DNA of 64,000 nt. It comes from Xanthomonas sp. GPE 39. Lineage in GTDB: Bacteria > Pseudomonadota > Gammaproteobacteria > Xanthomonadales > Xanthomonadaceae. The notes under the pieces are model-generated. The model did no database searches and was not told the origin of the DNA. It was given only the letters and a program-made list of their open reading frames with translations. The stretch covers positions 2,633,138 to 2,697,137 of the forward strand of contig NZ_JZHZ01000007.1 in assembly GCF_000963005.1 (NCBI RefSeq), in the 5' to 3' direction. How positions within the stretch are numbered: position 1 is the first letter of the stretch; each line of letters begins with the position of its first letter. The position numbers and the translations under genes were made by a program. This document shows positions 57,119 to 64,000 of this stretch, one piece after another.

Positions 57119-57784
57119 TCAAACGTAACGAGTCGGATCGGGGATACCAGCATCGGCGAAACCGGCGGCACGCAAGCGACAAGCATCGCAATGACCGCAG
57201 GCGCGACCGGCGGCGTCGGCGCGGTAGCACGAAACGGTCAGACCGAAGTCCACGCCCAGACGCACACCTTCGCGCACGATGTCGGCCTTGCTCATCTGCT
57301 GCAGCGGTGCATGCACGCGCAGCCCTGCGCCCTCCACACCAGCCTTTGTGGCGATGTTGGCAAGGGTTTGGAAGGCATCGATGAATTCCGGACGGCAGTC
57401 GGGATAGCCGGAGTAGTCCACCGCATTGACGCCGCAGAAGATGTCCGCCGCGCCCAACACCTCGGCCCAGCCCAATGCGACGGACAGCATGATGGTATTG
57501 CGCGCGGGCACATAGGTCACCGGGATACCCACGCCACCGGCATCCGGCACCTCGATGTCGTCAGTCAGAGCGGAGCCACCGATACTGCGCAGATCGATGT
57601 TAACGGTCTTGTGCGCCACCACATTCAGGGCGCTCGCCACGCGTGCGGCCGCGTCCAGTTCCGAGCTGTGGCGTTGACCATAGCGCACGCTCAACGCATG
57701 CACGGCATAGCCCTGGGCGCGGGCGATGGCGACGACGACGGCGGAATCCATGCCGCCGGAAAGAAGGACAACTGCGTTTTTCAT
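57119..57784 (-). CDS. queC: 7-cyano-7-deazaguanine synthase
   Basis: 221 aa from the ATG at 57784 ([18 protein letters not shown]), the PP-loop start. QueC makes preQ0 from 7-carboxy-7-deazaguanine with ATP and ammonia, for queuosine in t[20 protein letters not shown] and the zinc site [10 protein letters not shown] with the earlier Cys in [12 protein letters not shown] are present. Downstream of queE in the same operon, with a terminator after it. Confidence 0.95.
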   Translation of the reverse strand: MKNAVVLLSGGMDSAVVVAIARAQGYAVHALSVRYGQRHSSELDAAARVASALNVVAHKTVNIDLRSIGGSALTDDIEVPDAGGVGIPVTYVPARNTIMLSVALGWAEVLGAADIFCGVNAVDYSGYPDCRPEFIDAFQTLANIATKAGVEGAGLRVHAPLQQMSKADIVREGVRLGVDFGLTVSCYRADAAGRACGHCDACRLRAAGFADAGIPDPTRYV

Positions 57785-57890
57785 GGGCACGCGGATCCGG
57801 GGGAAAAGAAGGAATGCCTGAACACGCGAACGGATACAGATGCACCACCAGCAAACACTGGCCCACGAACAAAGAGCCACCCAAGTCGGC

Positions 57891-58568
57891 TCACCGCCCC
57901 GGCTCGTCGTTCCACAGCAACTTGTGCAACTGCATCTGGAAGCGGACCGGCAGGCGATCGGCGACGATCCAGTCGGCCAGCTCGCGTGCGTCCAAGTCGC
58001 TCTTGCTCGGCGAGAACCACACCATGCAACGCGCCTGCAGTTGATGCTCGGCAACCAGCGCACATGCCCATTCGTAGTCGGCACGACCGCATAGCACGAA
58101 CTTGATTTGGTCGCGTGCGGTCAGCAACGGCAGATTCTCCCAACGGTTGCGGTGCGCTTCCTGAGAAGCTGGGGTCTTGATGTCGAGCACGCGCGAAACG
58201 CGCGGATCGACCTCGGCGATGTCCAGCGCGCCGGACGTCTCCAGCGACACGTCGTAGCCGGCATCGCACAGGCTCTGCAACAACTGCAGACAGCGCTTCT
58301 GCGCCAATGGCTCGCCGCCGGTGACGCAGACATGGCGCACGCCGTGACGCGCCACTTCGGCTAGGATCGCATCGATGTCCCACCACTGTCCGCCATGAAA
58401 GGCGTAAGCGGTGTCGCAGTAGCTGCAGCGTAACGGGCAACCGGTCAGGCGCACGAACACGGTCGGCCAGCCGGCGCTGTCGGCTTCGCCCTGAAGCGAC
58501 AGGAAGATTTCCCTCAACTTCAGTCGTGGCAGTGGGCTTTGGACGATCTCGCTGGGAACGGCGGCCAT
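57891..58568 (-). CDS. queE: 7-carboxy-7-deazaguanine synthase
   Basis: 225 aa from the ATG at 58568. Radical-SAM enzyme with [10 protein letters not shown] (CxxxCxxC), [18 protein letters not shown] as two motifs, [10 protein letters not shown] and DIKTPAS. It rearranges carboxy-tetrahydropterin to CDG in the queuosine path. The longer frame upstream to 58679 is not needed. It begins 49 bp after cpoB and probably shares its transcript. Confidence 0.94.
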   Translation of the reverse strand: MAAVPSEIVQSPLPRLKLREIFLSLQGEADSAGWPTVFVRLTGCPLRCSYCDTAYAFHGGQWWDIDAILAEVARHGVRHVCVTGGEPLAQKRCLQLLQSLCDAGYDVSLETSGALDIAEVDPRVSRVLDIKTPASQEAHRNRWENLPLLTARDQIKFVLCGRADYEWACALVAEHQLQARCMVWFSPSKSDLDARELADWIVADRLPVRFQMQLHKLLWNDEPGR

Positions 58569-58617
58569 GGCAGCATCAAAGGTGCTCCCGCGACGGTGGC
58601 GGCAGCGTCGGAAGTGA

Positions 58618-59430
58618 TCAGCGCAACTGCTGACCGATACGAATCGACTGCAAACGATCCTGCGCGGTACGCGCGGCATCGGAGCCGGGATATTTGCCGA
58701 TCACCTGTTGCAGGGTCTGCTCGGCATCATGCACACGACCTTCGCCGTACTGCGCAAGGCCCAGCTTGAGCATCGCGCCAGCGGCCTTGTCGTGCGTCGG
58801 ATAACGGCCGATCAGATCGCGAAACTGAGCCTCGGCCAGATCGAAATTCTTGGTGGCGTAATAGCTCTCGCCCAGCCAGTAAAGGGCGTTGGGCGCATAG
58901 ACGCCGTTGGGATACTTCTGCAGAAAATTCTGAAACAGGTTGGCCGAATCGGCATATTTACCGGCCTTCAACGCATCGAAGGCGAGGTTGTAGTTGGTGC
59001 GCTCATCGCCAGTGGCGGCCAGTATGCCGGCATCGCCATGCACCGATGGCGGCGACTCGGAGATACTCGCCGGCTTGGTCGCCGGCGCGACCGAAGGCGC
59101 CGCCGCATTGGCCGGAGGCGATGACGGACTGGCACCAGCCCCCTTCTCGACCTGGTTCAAGCGGCCATCCAGATCCAGGTACTGGTCCTTGGTCTGCTGC
59201 TTGAGTTGGTCGTTTTCGTGTTGCAGTTGTTCGATCGTGGACTGCATCGACTGCATCTGCGTCCGCAGCTGGTTGAGCTGGTTCAGCATGTCGGTGTTGC
59301 CCTGGGAATTCATCGCCTGCTGCTCGAGCGCGGAGACGCGGTCGGCCAAGCTTGCACGTTGCGCATGAACCGGCGCGGCGACCACCAGGGTCGCCGCGAC
59401 GATCATCGATGTCAGAACACCGATACGCAT
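58618..59430 (-). CDS. cpoB: Tol-Pal periplasmic protein CpoB (YbgF)
   Basis: 270 aa with signal peptide (MIVAATLVVAAPVHAQ). An N-terminal coiled coil (~30-95, LNQLRTQMQSMQSTIEQLQ) for trimerisation, a Pro/Ala/Ser linker, then TPR repeats (~145-265: YNLAFDALKAGKYADSANLF, AEAQFRDLIGRYPTHDKAAG, DAEQTLQQVIGKYPGSDAA). CpoB coordinates outer-membrane constriction with PBP1b. Three bp after pal; part of the Tol-Pal operon. Confidence 0.95.
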   Translation of the reverse strand: MRIGVLTSMIVAATLVVAAPVHAQRASLADRVSALEQQAMNSQGNTDMLNQLNQLRTQMQSMQSTIEQLQHENDQLKQQTKDQYLDLDGRLNQVEKGAGASPSSPPANAAAPSVAPATKPASISESPPSVHGDAGILAATGDERTNYNLAFDALKAGKYADSANLFQNFLQKYPNGVYAPNALYWLGESYYATKNFDLAEAQFRDLIGRYPTHDKAAGAMLKLGLAQYGEGRVHDAEQTLQQVIGKYPGSDAARTAQDRLQSIRIGQQLR

Positions 59431-59433
59431 GTC

Positions 59434-59952
59434 TTACTGCGCCGTGTAGACGATCTCGACGCGACGGTTCTGCGACCAGCAGGACTCGTTCGACTCGGTG
59501 CAGACCGGACGCTCTTCGCCGTAGCTCACCACGGTCAGCTGGGCAGCGGAACCACCATTGGCCTGCAGCGCGGACGACACGGAGTTGGCACGACGCTCGC
59601 CCAGACCCATGTTGTATTCGCGCGAGCCGCGCTCGTCGGTGTTGCCCTGCAAGGTGATGCGCGAGGACGGACGGTCACGCAGGTACTTGGCATGGCAAGC
59701 CATGATCGCCTGGAACTCCGGCTTCACGGTGTCCTTGTCCAGATCGAAGTAGACCACACGCTGGCGCAGGCAAGCATCGGTATTCAGATCGCCCGGGCCG
59801 TACAGGCCAGAGGTCGACGGACCCGACGGGGTGGTGCTCCCGGTGGTACCGGTGGTGTCGGTCTGCGGGTGTTCCTTGACCTTCTTCGAGCAGCCAGCCA
59901 GGGCTGCGACGGACAACAGAGAAACAAGCAGAACGCGGGTGGTCTTGTTCAT
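59434..59952 (-). CDS. pal: Peptidoglycan-associated lipoprotein Pal
   Basis: 172 aa. Lipobox AALAGCSKK; Gly/Thr/Ser-rich linker; OmpA-like peptidoglycan-binding domain with VYFDLDKDTV, LQGNTDERGSREYNMGLGERRAN as two motifs and the mDAP-binding NxDxRG region. It ties the outer membrane to peptidoglycan and interacts with TolB. Ends WSQNRRVEIVY typical. In Tol-Pal operon order between tolB and cpoB. Confidence 0.97.
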   Translation of the reverse strand: MNKTTRVLLVSLLSVAALAGCSKKVKEHPQTDTTGTTGSTTPSGPSTSGLYGPGDLNTDACLRQRVVYFDLDKDTVKPEFQAIMACHAKYLRDRPSSRITLQGNTDERGSREYNMGLGERRANSVSSALQANGGSAAQLTVVSYGEERPVCTESNESCWSQNRRVEIVYTAQ

Positions 59953-60021
59953 GGCGATACCTTGATGGCTCCTGGGCCGATAGGGGGTTCAACAGCGGAA
60001 TCTTAACATCAATCTTACATG

Positions 60022-61341
60022 TCAACGCGCGGTGCGATACGGCGACCAAGACGGTTCACGTACATCGCCATCGGCCAGGACCAAACGTTGGCGGACGCGC
60101 GCGTCAGCCGAGACCGCGTACAGCACTCCGCGAGTCCCTTCACGTGCCGCATACAGCACCATGCTGGCATTGGGAGCAAAGCTCGGCGACTCGTCCAGCG
60201 ACCCGGTGGACAAGGTGCTCCAACGCGGCGACCCGAGGCTGCGGTCCATCATCGCGATCTTGTAACTGTTGCCGCTGCCCTGGGCCACGGCGATCTTTTT
60301 GCCGTCGTAGGACACGCTGGCGGTGGCGTTGTAATTGCCTTGGAATGTGATTCGCGTGGCGCTACCGCCGGTCACCGGCACTTGATAAATCTGCGGGCGG
60401 CCGCCGCGGTCGGAGGTGAAATAGATGCTATTGCCATCCGGTGCCCAAGTCGGCTCGGTATCGATGCCGAAGTTATTGGTCAACTGGGTCAATTGCTTGC
60501 TACCCAGATCCATGACGTAGATCTCCGGGTTGCCGCTGCGCGACAGTGCCAGGGCCAGCTTTCTGCCGTCCGGGGAGAACGACGGTGCACCATTGATACC
60601 ACGGAAGCTGGACACCAACTGACGCGCACCCGTGGCGATGTCCTGGATATAGATCGAGGAATTGCCGTGTTCGAAGCTGACGTAGGCCAGTTTCTTGCCG
60701 TCCGGGCTCCAGTTCGGCGATAGCAGCGGCTCGGCCGAGCGCACGATGGTCTGCGGGTTGTAGCCATCCGAATCGGCCACCATCAGCGCATAGCGCATCG
60801 CTCCGCCCTTGCCGCTGGCGGTGACGTAGGCGATGCGGGTCCAGAACGCACCACGCACGCCGGTGATCTTTTCGTAGATCGCATCGGCCATTTGATGCGC
60901 GACATCGCGCATCGCATTGGCGCGAGCGGTCATCGCCAGGCCGAGGATACGCTCGCCTTTGGCCACGTCGAACAGTTCGTATTCGACACGGTAGGCACCC
61001 TCGCCCGCGTCCAGCACGCGACCGACCACCAGATAGTCCTGCTTGAGCGCACGCCAGGTGGCGTACTGCACATCGCTACCGCGGGTCGGGCGTTCGACCA
61101 TCTGCGACTCAGGCAGGTCGCGGAATTGACCGGAGCGGTCGAGGTCGGCACGCACCACCGCCGCCACGTCGGTGGAAGGGGCGGCGGCCGAGCCTTGATA
61201 CGGCATCGGCACGACAGCAATCGGGGTCGCCGACGCATTACCGCCCACAATATCGATTTCCAACCCCTTGTCCTGGGCGGAGGCAGTCAGGGGCAGCAAC
61301 AGGGCAGTCAGAACGGCAAACCAGCGCGGCAATTTCTTCAT
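60022..61341 (-). CDS. tolB: Tol-Pal periplasmic beta-propeller protein TolB
   Basis: 439 aa from the ATG at 61341 (MKKLPRWFAVLTALLLPL), a signal peptide start; the ATG at 61416 adds 25 unsupported residues. N-terminal alpha/beta domain then a six-bladed propeller built from SPDGKKLAYVSFEHGNSSIY-type repeats (SPDGRKLALALSRSGNPE, APDGNSIYFTSDRGGRPQ). TolB links TolA and Pal. Part of the operon, 178 bp after tolA, where a second promoter may lie. Confidence 0.96.
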   Translation of the reverse strand: MKKLPRWFAVLTALLLPLTASAQDKGLEIDIVGGNASATPIAVVPMPYQGSAAAPSTDVAAVVRADLDRSGQFRDLPESQMVERPTRGSDVQYATWRALKQDYLVVGRVLDAGEGAYRVEYELFDVAKGERILGLAMTARANAMRDVAHQMADAIYEKITGVRGAFWTRIAYVTASGKGGAMRYALMVADSDGYNPQTIVRSAEPLLSPNWSPDGKKLAYVSFEHGNSSIYIQDIATGARQLVSSFRGINGAPSFSPDGRKLALALSRSGNPEIYVMDLGSKQLTQLTNNFGIDTEPTWAPDGNSIYFTSDRGGRPQIYQVPVTGGSATRITFQGNYNATASVSYDGKKIAVAQGSGNSYKIAMMDRSLGSPRWSTLSTGSLDESPSFAPNASMVLYAAREGTRGVLYAVSADARVRQRLVLADGDVREPSWSPYRTAR

Positions 61342-61487
61342 AGGTCGCTCAGCGGGGATCGGAAAGGGGCAAGAGATAGCAATGCGCAGGTGAATGTATT
61401 CGCAATCATGAACCATCGATGTGTGAAGCCAATGGCAGCAGATGGCGCAGTTTCGCTAATCAGGCGCGATACTGAACGCCGCTAGCC

Positions 61488-61505
61488 GCCTACGCGCGCG
61501 TAGGC
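61488..61505. other. 18-bp perfect palindrome after tolA
   Basis: GCCTACGCGCGCGTAGGC at 61488-61505, flanked by further complementary GCCGCT/AGCGGC, lies 15 bases past the tolA stop. It could attenuate read-through into tolB or stabilise the tolA message. No T run. Confidence 0.4.
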
Positions 61506-61519
61506 ACAGCGGCGTCCGC

Positions 61520-62521
61520 TCAACGATCCTGCGCGGTGAAGTTGAAGGTCAAATCGCGCGCGAACACCGATTCAAACCCGTGATATGGCAGTGGCTGAGC
61601 GCGCAGCACCGCCGCCTCGATCGAGCGCCGGCCGGCCTCGTCGTAGGGGCAGTCGGGACTGACCTTGGCCTCGATTACTTGTCCACCCACAATCTGCCGG
61701 ATCGCGATCTTGCACTTCTGCCCCAGCGGCACCGAATCCGGGCGTACCCACTGGCTCAACACCGCCTGTTGAATCGCGGCAGCATACTTGGCCTGCAAAT
61801 CGGTGTTGTTGCCGTTCTGGCCCGGCGCCGCTTGCGGAGTGTTGGTGGCCGCCGCAGCAGCTTGCTTGGCGCTCAGGTCGGCGATCTGGCGCAGCTTCTG
61901 CTGGGTCAGTTGCGCTTCGCGGTCGAGCTTCTCGCGCTGTTTGCGGATCTCGGCGATCTTCTGCTGGCGCTGCTCCTCCTGCTGCGCCGCCAGACGCTGC
62001 TTCTGCTCGGCCTCCTGCTGCCGTTTCTGCTCGGTCAGATCGATCTGCTCCTGACGGCGTTTGGCCTCCTGCTCCTGCTTCTCTTTTTCTTGGGATATCG
62101 CGGCACGGGTGGCGCGCTCCTGGTCCACCTTGTCCGGAACCGGGATGAAATCCTGCGCCTTCTGCTGCTGTGGCGTCGGTGCCTGCTGCGGTTTCGGCAC
62201 GGGAACCGGCTGCGGCGGCGGCACGGTGTCTTCTTCGGCCACCTGCTTGACCGGCTCCGGTAGCGGCTCCGGCAATGGCTTGGGCGCGTCCTGCACGGCT
62301 TTCTGCGCCGAGCGCACGTCCGACGCCGAAACCACCAGCGCGGCCTCCACCATCGGCGAGCCAGCCGCCGGCTCCACCTCGCGTACCGGCGACCACCACC
62401 AGGCAAGGAAAAACAGCAGCGCGATCAGTACGTGCACCGCCAGGGCCAAGGCGATGCCGAAGATCAGACCATCACCGTCGTCCTGGAGACGCGGCGGTCG
62501 GGAATCGACGTCAGCGTGCAT
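61520..62521 (-). CDS. tolA: Tol-Pal inner-membrane protein TolA
   Basis: 333 aa. One N-terminal helix (IALALAVHVLIALLFFLAWWW), a long charged helical domain II (~95-240, many Lys/Arg/Glu/Gln, such as EKEKQEQEAKRRQEQIDL) spanning the periplasm, and the C-terminal domain III (~250-333, YAAAIQQAVLSQWVRPDSV and YDEAGRRSIEAAVLRA) that binds TolB/Pal. TolA transduces proton energy from TolQR. It overlaps tolR by 11 bases. Confidence 0.93.
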   Translation of the reverse strand: MHADVDSRPPRLQDDGDGLIFGIALALAVHVLIALLFFLAWWWSPVREVEPAAGSPMVEAALVVSASDVRSAQKAVQDAPKPLPEPLPEPVKQVAEEDTVPPPQPVPVPKPQQAPTPQQQKAQDFIPVPDKVDQERATRAAISQEKEKQEQEAKRRQEQIDLTEQKRQQEAEQKQRLAAQQEEQRQQKIAEIRKQREKLDREAQLTQQKLRQIADLSAKQAAAAATNTPQAAPGQNGNNTDLQAKYAAAIQQAVLSQWVRPDSVPLGQKCKIAIRQIVGGQVIEAKVSPDCPYDEAGRRSIEAAVLRAQPLPYHGFESVFARDLTFNFTAQDR

Positions 62522-62948
62522 TGTGTCCCGGCTGACTCATCAGACCGACCTTGGGAACGCCCGCCTGCTGCAACAGGACCATGGTGTCCATGACCAACTG
62601 GTAGTTGGAGCTGCCGGGCGCGGCAACGAACACCGGCACGTTCTTATTCTGGCCGATGAATGCACGCACTTTCGCCTGCAACTCCTCCTTGGCGAGCTTC
62701 TCCGGTTTACCGTCCTGCAGGGTCAAGGTGTACTTGCCATCGGCATCGACGGTGACGATGACCGGGTCTTTCTTGCTTTCCACCGAGCGTGCGGTGGAAT
62801 CGGGCAGATCCACGTCCACGCTCAGACTGAGCAAGGGCGCGGTGACCATGAAGATGATCAGCAACACCAGCATCACGTCGATGTACGGCACGACGTTGAT
62901 CTCGGATTTGAGTTTGCGGCGCTTGCGGCGAGAGATGGCGGCAGTCAT
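62511..62948 (-). CDS. tolR: Tol-Pal inner-membrane protein TolR (ExbD-like)
   Basis: 145 aa from the ATG at 62948. One helix with the proton-path Asp (EINVVPYIDVMLVLLIIFMV) and a periplasmic domain that ends GLMSQPGHNAR. It works with TolQ as a proton-driven motor for TolA. Overlaps tolA at its end. Confidence 0.95.
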   Translation of the reverse strand: MTAAISRRKRRKLKSEINVVPYIDVMLVLLIIFMVTAPLLSLSVDVDLPDSTARSVESKKDPVIVTVDADGKYTLTLQDGKPEKLAKEELQAKVRAFIGQNKNVPVFVAAPGSSNYQLVMDTMVLLQQAGVPKVGLMSQPGHNAR

Positions 62949-62985
62949 GCGGAAATCCTGTGAGTCGTGGACACGCGGGCGATGC

Positions 62986-63762
62986 TCAGTCGCCGGTGGC
63001 CTGGCGCTGCAGGATCGAGCTGAACTCCTCTGAGAAGGTCTCAAAGCGCACGGCCAGACGCTCGACGCGGGTAGTGAAGCGGTTGTACGCCCACACCGCC
63101 GGGATCGCCACGAACAAACCGATTGCGGTCGCGAACAACGCCTCGGAAATACCCGGCGCCACCGCCGCGATACCTGCCTGCTGGCCGCTGTTGATCATGT
63201 CGTGCATGGTCACCATGATGCCGAACACGGTGCCGACCAAGCCCACGTAGGGCGCGGTGGAACCGATATTGGCAAGCAGTTCCAGATTGCGCTCCAAACG
63301 ATCCACTTCGCGCGCATAGGTGGCGCGCATCGCCCGCTGCGCACCTTCCAACTGGATCCGGGCATCGAGATGACGCTTATCGCGCAGGCGGGCGAATTCG
63401 CGAAACCCCGCTTCGAAGATTGCCTCCAGGCCGCCGATCACGCGATTGCGGTCGGTCGCGCCAGCGTAGAGTTTGCTCAGGTCGGCACCGGACCAGAAGC
63501 GGTTCTCGAACGCATCAGCCTCGCGATTGGCTTGTTTGAACACCCGCCCCTTGCGAAAGATGATGACCCAACTGATCAGCGAGCCGAGCAGCAGCAGCAG
63601 CACGATCACCTTGACCGGCAAACTGGCCTTGACCATCAGGTCCAGGTAGTTGATGCCGCCGTGAGCGGCAGTACTGGCGACGGCCTGCGCGGCGGTCTGG
63701 GTCACGTCCTGCGGCAGGGTCTCCACCACTGTGTCCTGCAGGGCCAGAAGCAATGCAATCAT
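62986..63762 (-). CDS. tolQ: Tol-Pal inner-membrane protein TolQ (ExbB-like)
   Basis: 258 aa from the ATG at 63762, which overlaps the ybgC stop by four bases (ATGA). Three helices: VKVIVLLLLLGSLISWVIIF, GLVGTVFGIMVTMHDMI and GISEALFATAIGLFVAIPAV, with the conserved channel Thr/Ala motifs. It forms the pentameric proton channel with TolR. Second gene of the operon. Confidence 0.96.
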   Translation of the reverse strand: MIALLLALQDTVVETLPQDVTQTAAQAVASTAAHGGINYLDLMVKASLPVKVIVLLLLLGSLISWVIIFRKGRVFKQANREADAFENRFWSGADLSKLYAGATDRNRVIGGLEAIFEAGFREFARLRDKRHLDARIQLEGAQRAMRATYAREVDRLERNLELLANIGSTAPYVGLVGTVFGIMVTMHDMINSGQQAGIAAVAPGISEALFATAIGLFVAIPAVWAYNRFTTRVERLAVRFETFSEEFSSILQRQATGD

Positions 63763-64000
63763 CCGTCGTTCCTCAGTGATTCGGCTTGAGTGATTTGAAT
63801 AACGTTCAATGCGGCGTACAACACATCGTCGATGCCGCGAGGACGGAAGCTGCCAGCGCCCAGCGCCGCCACCTTCACCTGCGCATGCAACAACAATTCG
63901 CCGTCGCGGTGAATCGACTGGGCGAACAGCAGGCTGGCACGCTTGCATTGCGACAACGCGACACCCACTTGCAGGGAATCGTCCAGGCGAGCCGGACGCA
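63759..64000 (-). CDS. ybgC: Tol-Pal-associated acyl-CoA thioesterase YbgC, 5' end outside window
   Basis: The last 79 codons are seen, open to the right edge (RPARLDDSLQVGVALSQCKR at the edge). This matches the C-terminal half of the YbgC hotdog fold (RASLLFAQSIHRDGELLLHA, KVAALGAGSFRPRGIDD). YbgC hydrolyses short acyl-CoA or acyl-ACP and heads the tol-pal operon. Catalytic Asp lies in the missing N-terminal part. Confidence 0.85.
   Translation of the reverse strand, partial: RPARLDDSLQVGVALSQCKRASLLFAQSIHRDGELLLHAQVKVAALGAGSFRPRGIDDVLYAALNVIQITQAESLRNDG

Overview
The window is a roughly 60% G+C bacterial chromosome segment. Its protein families and gene neighbourhoods point to the Xanthomonadaceae, most likely Xanthomonas or a close relative: nag chitobiose-sugar operon, NadV plus NadM-Nudix, mre/mrd rod-shape cluster, ybgC-tolQRAB-pal-cpoB-queE-queC followed by tRNA-Lys, a secreted expansin, a papain-like protease and VirD4/XVIPCD-type secretion genes. 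I cannot fix the species from sequence alone. Nearly all genes are on the minus strand.

Layout. 1-3036: an AT-richer accessory block with an orphan VirD4-type coupling ATPase followed by two small secreted proteins; the last is an LprI-like (DUF1311) protein cut by the left edge. 3332-8695: a five-gene N-acetylglucosamine operon (GntR regulator, NagP transporter, LacI regulator, SIS-type deaminase, NagA). 9250-9990: secreted expansin. 10234-13333: VanZ-like protein, MidA-type methyltransferase, PTR1-like pteridine reductase, FolK. 13835-17604: sensor kinase, CheY-like regulator and hybrid kinase. 18147-24704: a degenerate stretch, a Gfo/Idh/MocA oxidoreductase, Gnd, secreted and lipoprotein unknowns and a YfcH-like epimerase. 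24930-27471: two-gene nicotinamide salvage. 27708-30895: secreted endonuclease/phosphatase-family protein and Prc protease. 31141-33121: LipA, LipB, YbeD. 33398-37317: peptidoglycan enzymes DacC, RlpA, MltB. 37408-39252: a frameshifted pseudogene and AcvB/VirJ. 39586-45620: RodA, PBP2, MreD, MreC, MreB. 45880-46812: PfkB kinase.

46813-56978 is accessory DNA lying between the PfkB gene and the 3' end of a tRNA-Lys(UUU), with a P4-type integrase beside the tRNA. It holds a papain-like protease, then on one strand: lipoprotein (putative immunity), DUF2235/Tle1-like lipase with an XVIPCD-like C-terminal tail, a second VirD4, and a 122-aa unknown protein. It also holds an IS21-like end and a frameshifted RepA-type ATPase. 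56979 to the right edge returns to core genes: tRNA-Lys, QueC, QueE and the Tol-Pal operon.

The most notable system is the compact effector-immunity-coupling protein cassette at 49180-54616, together with a second orphan VirD4 locus at the left edge. Neither has VirB channel genes in the window. This suggests mobile cassettes that bring their own coupling protein to a type IV secretion (bacterial killing) channel encoded elsewhere; that last step is inference. A 66-bp sequence at the left edge recurs inverted at 48925-48990 inside the right accessory region, which may link the two blocks.
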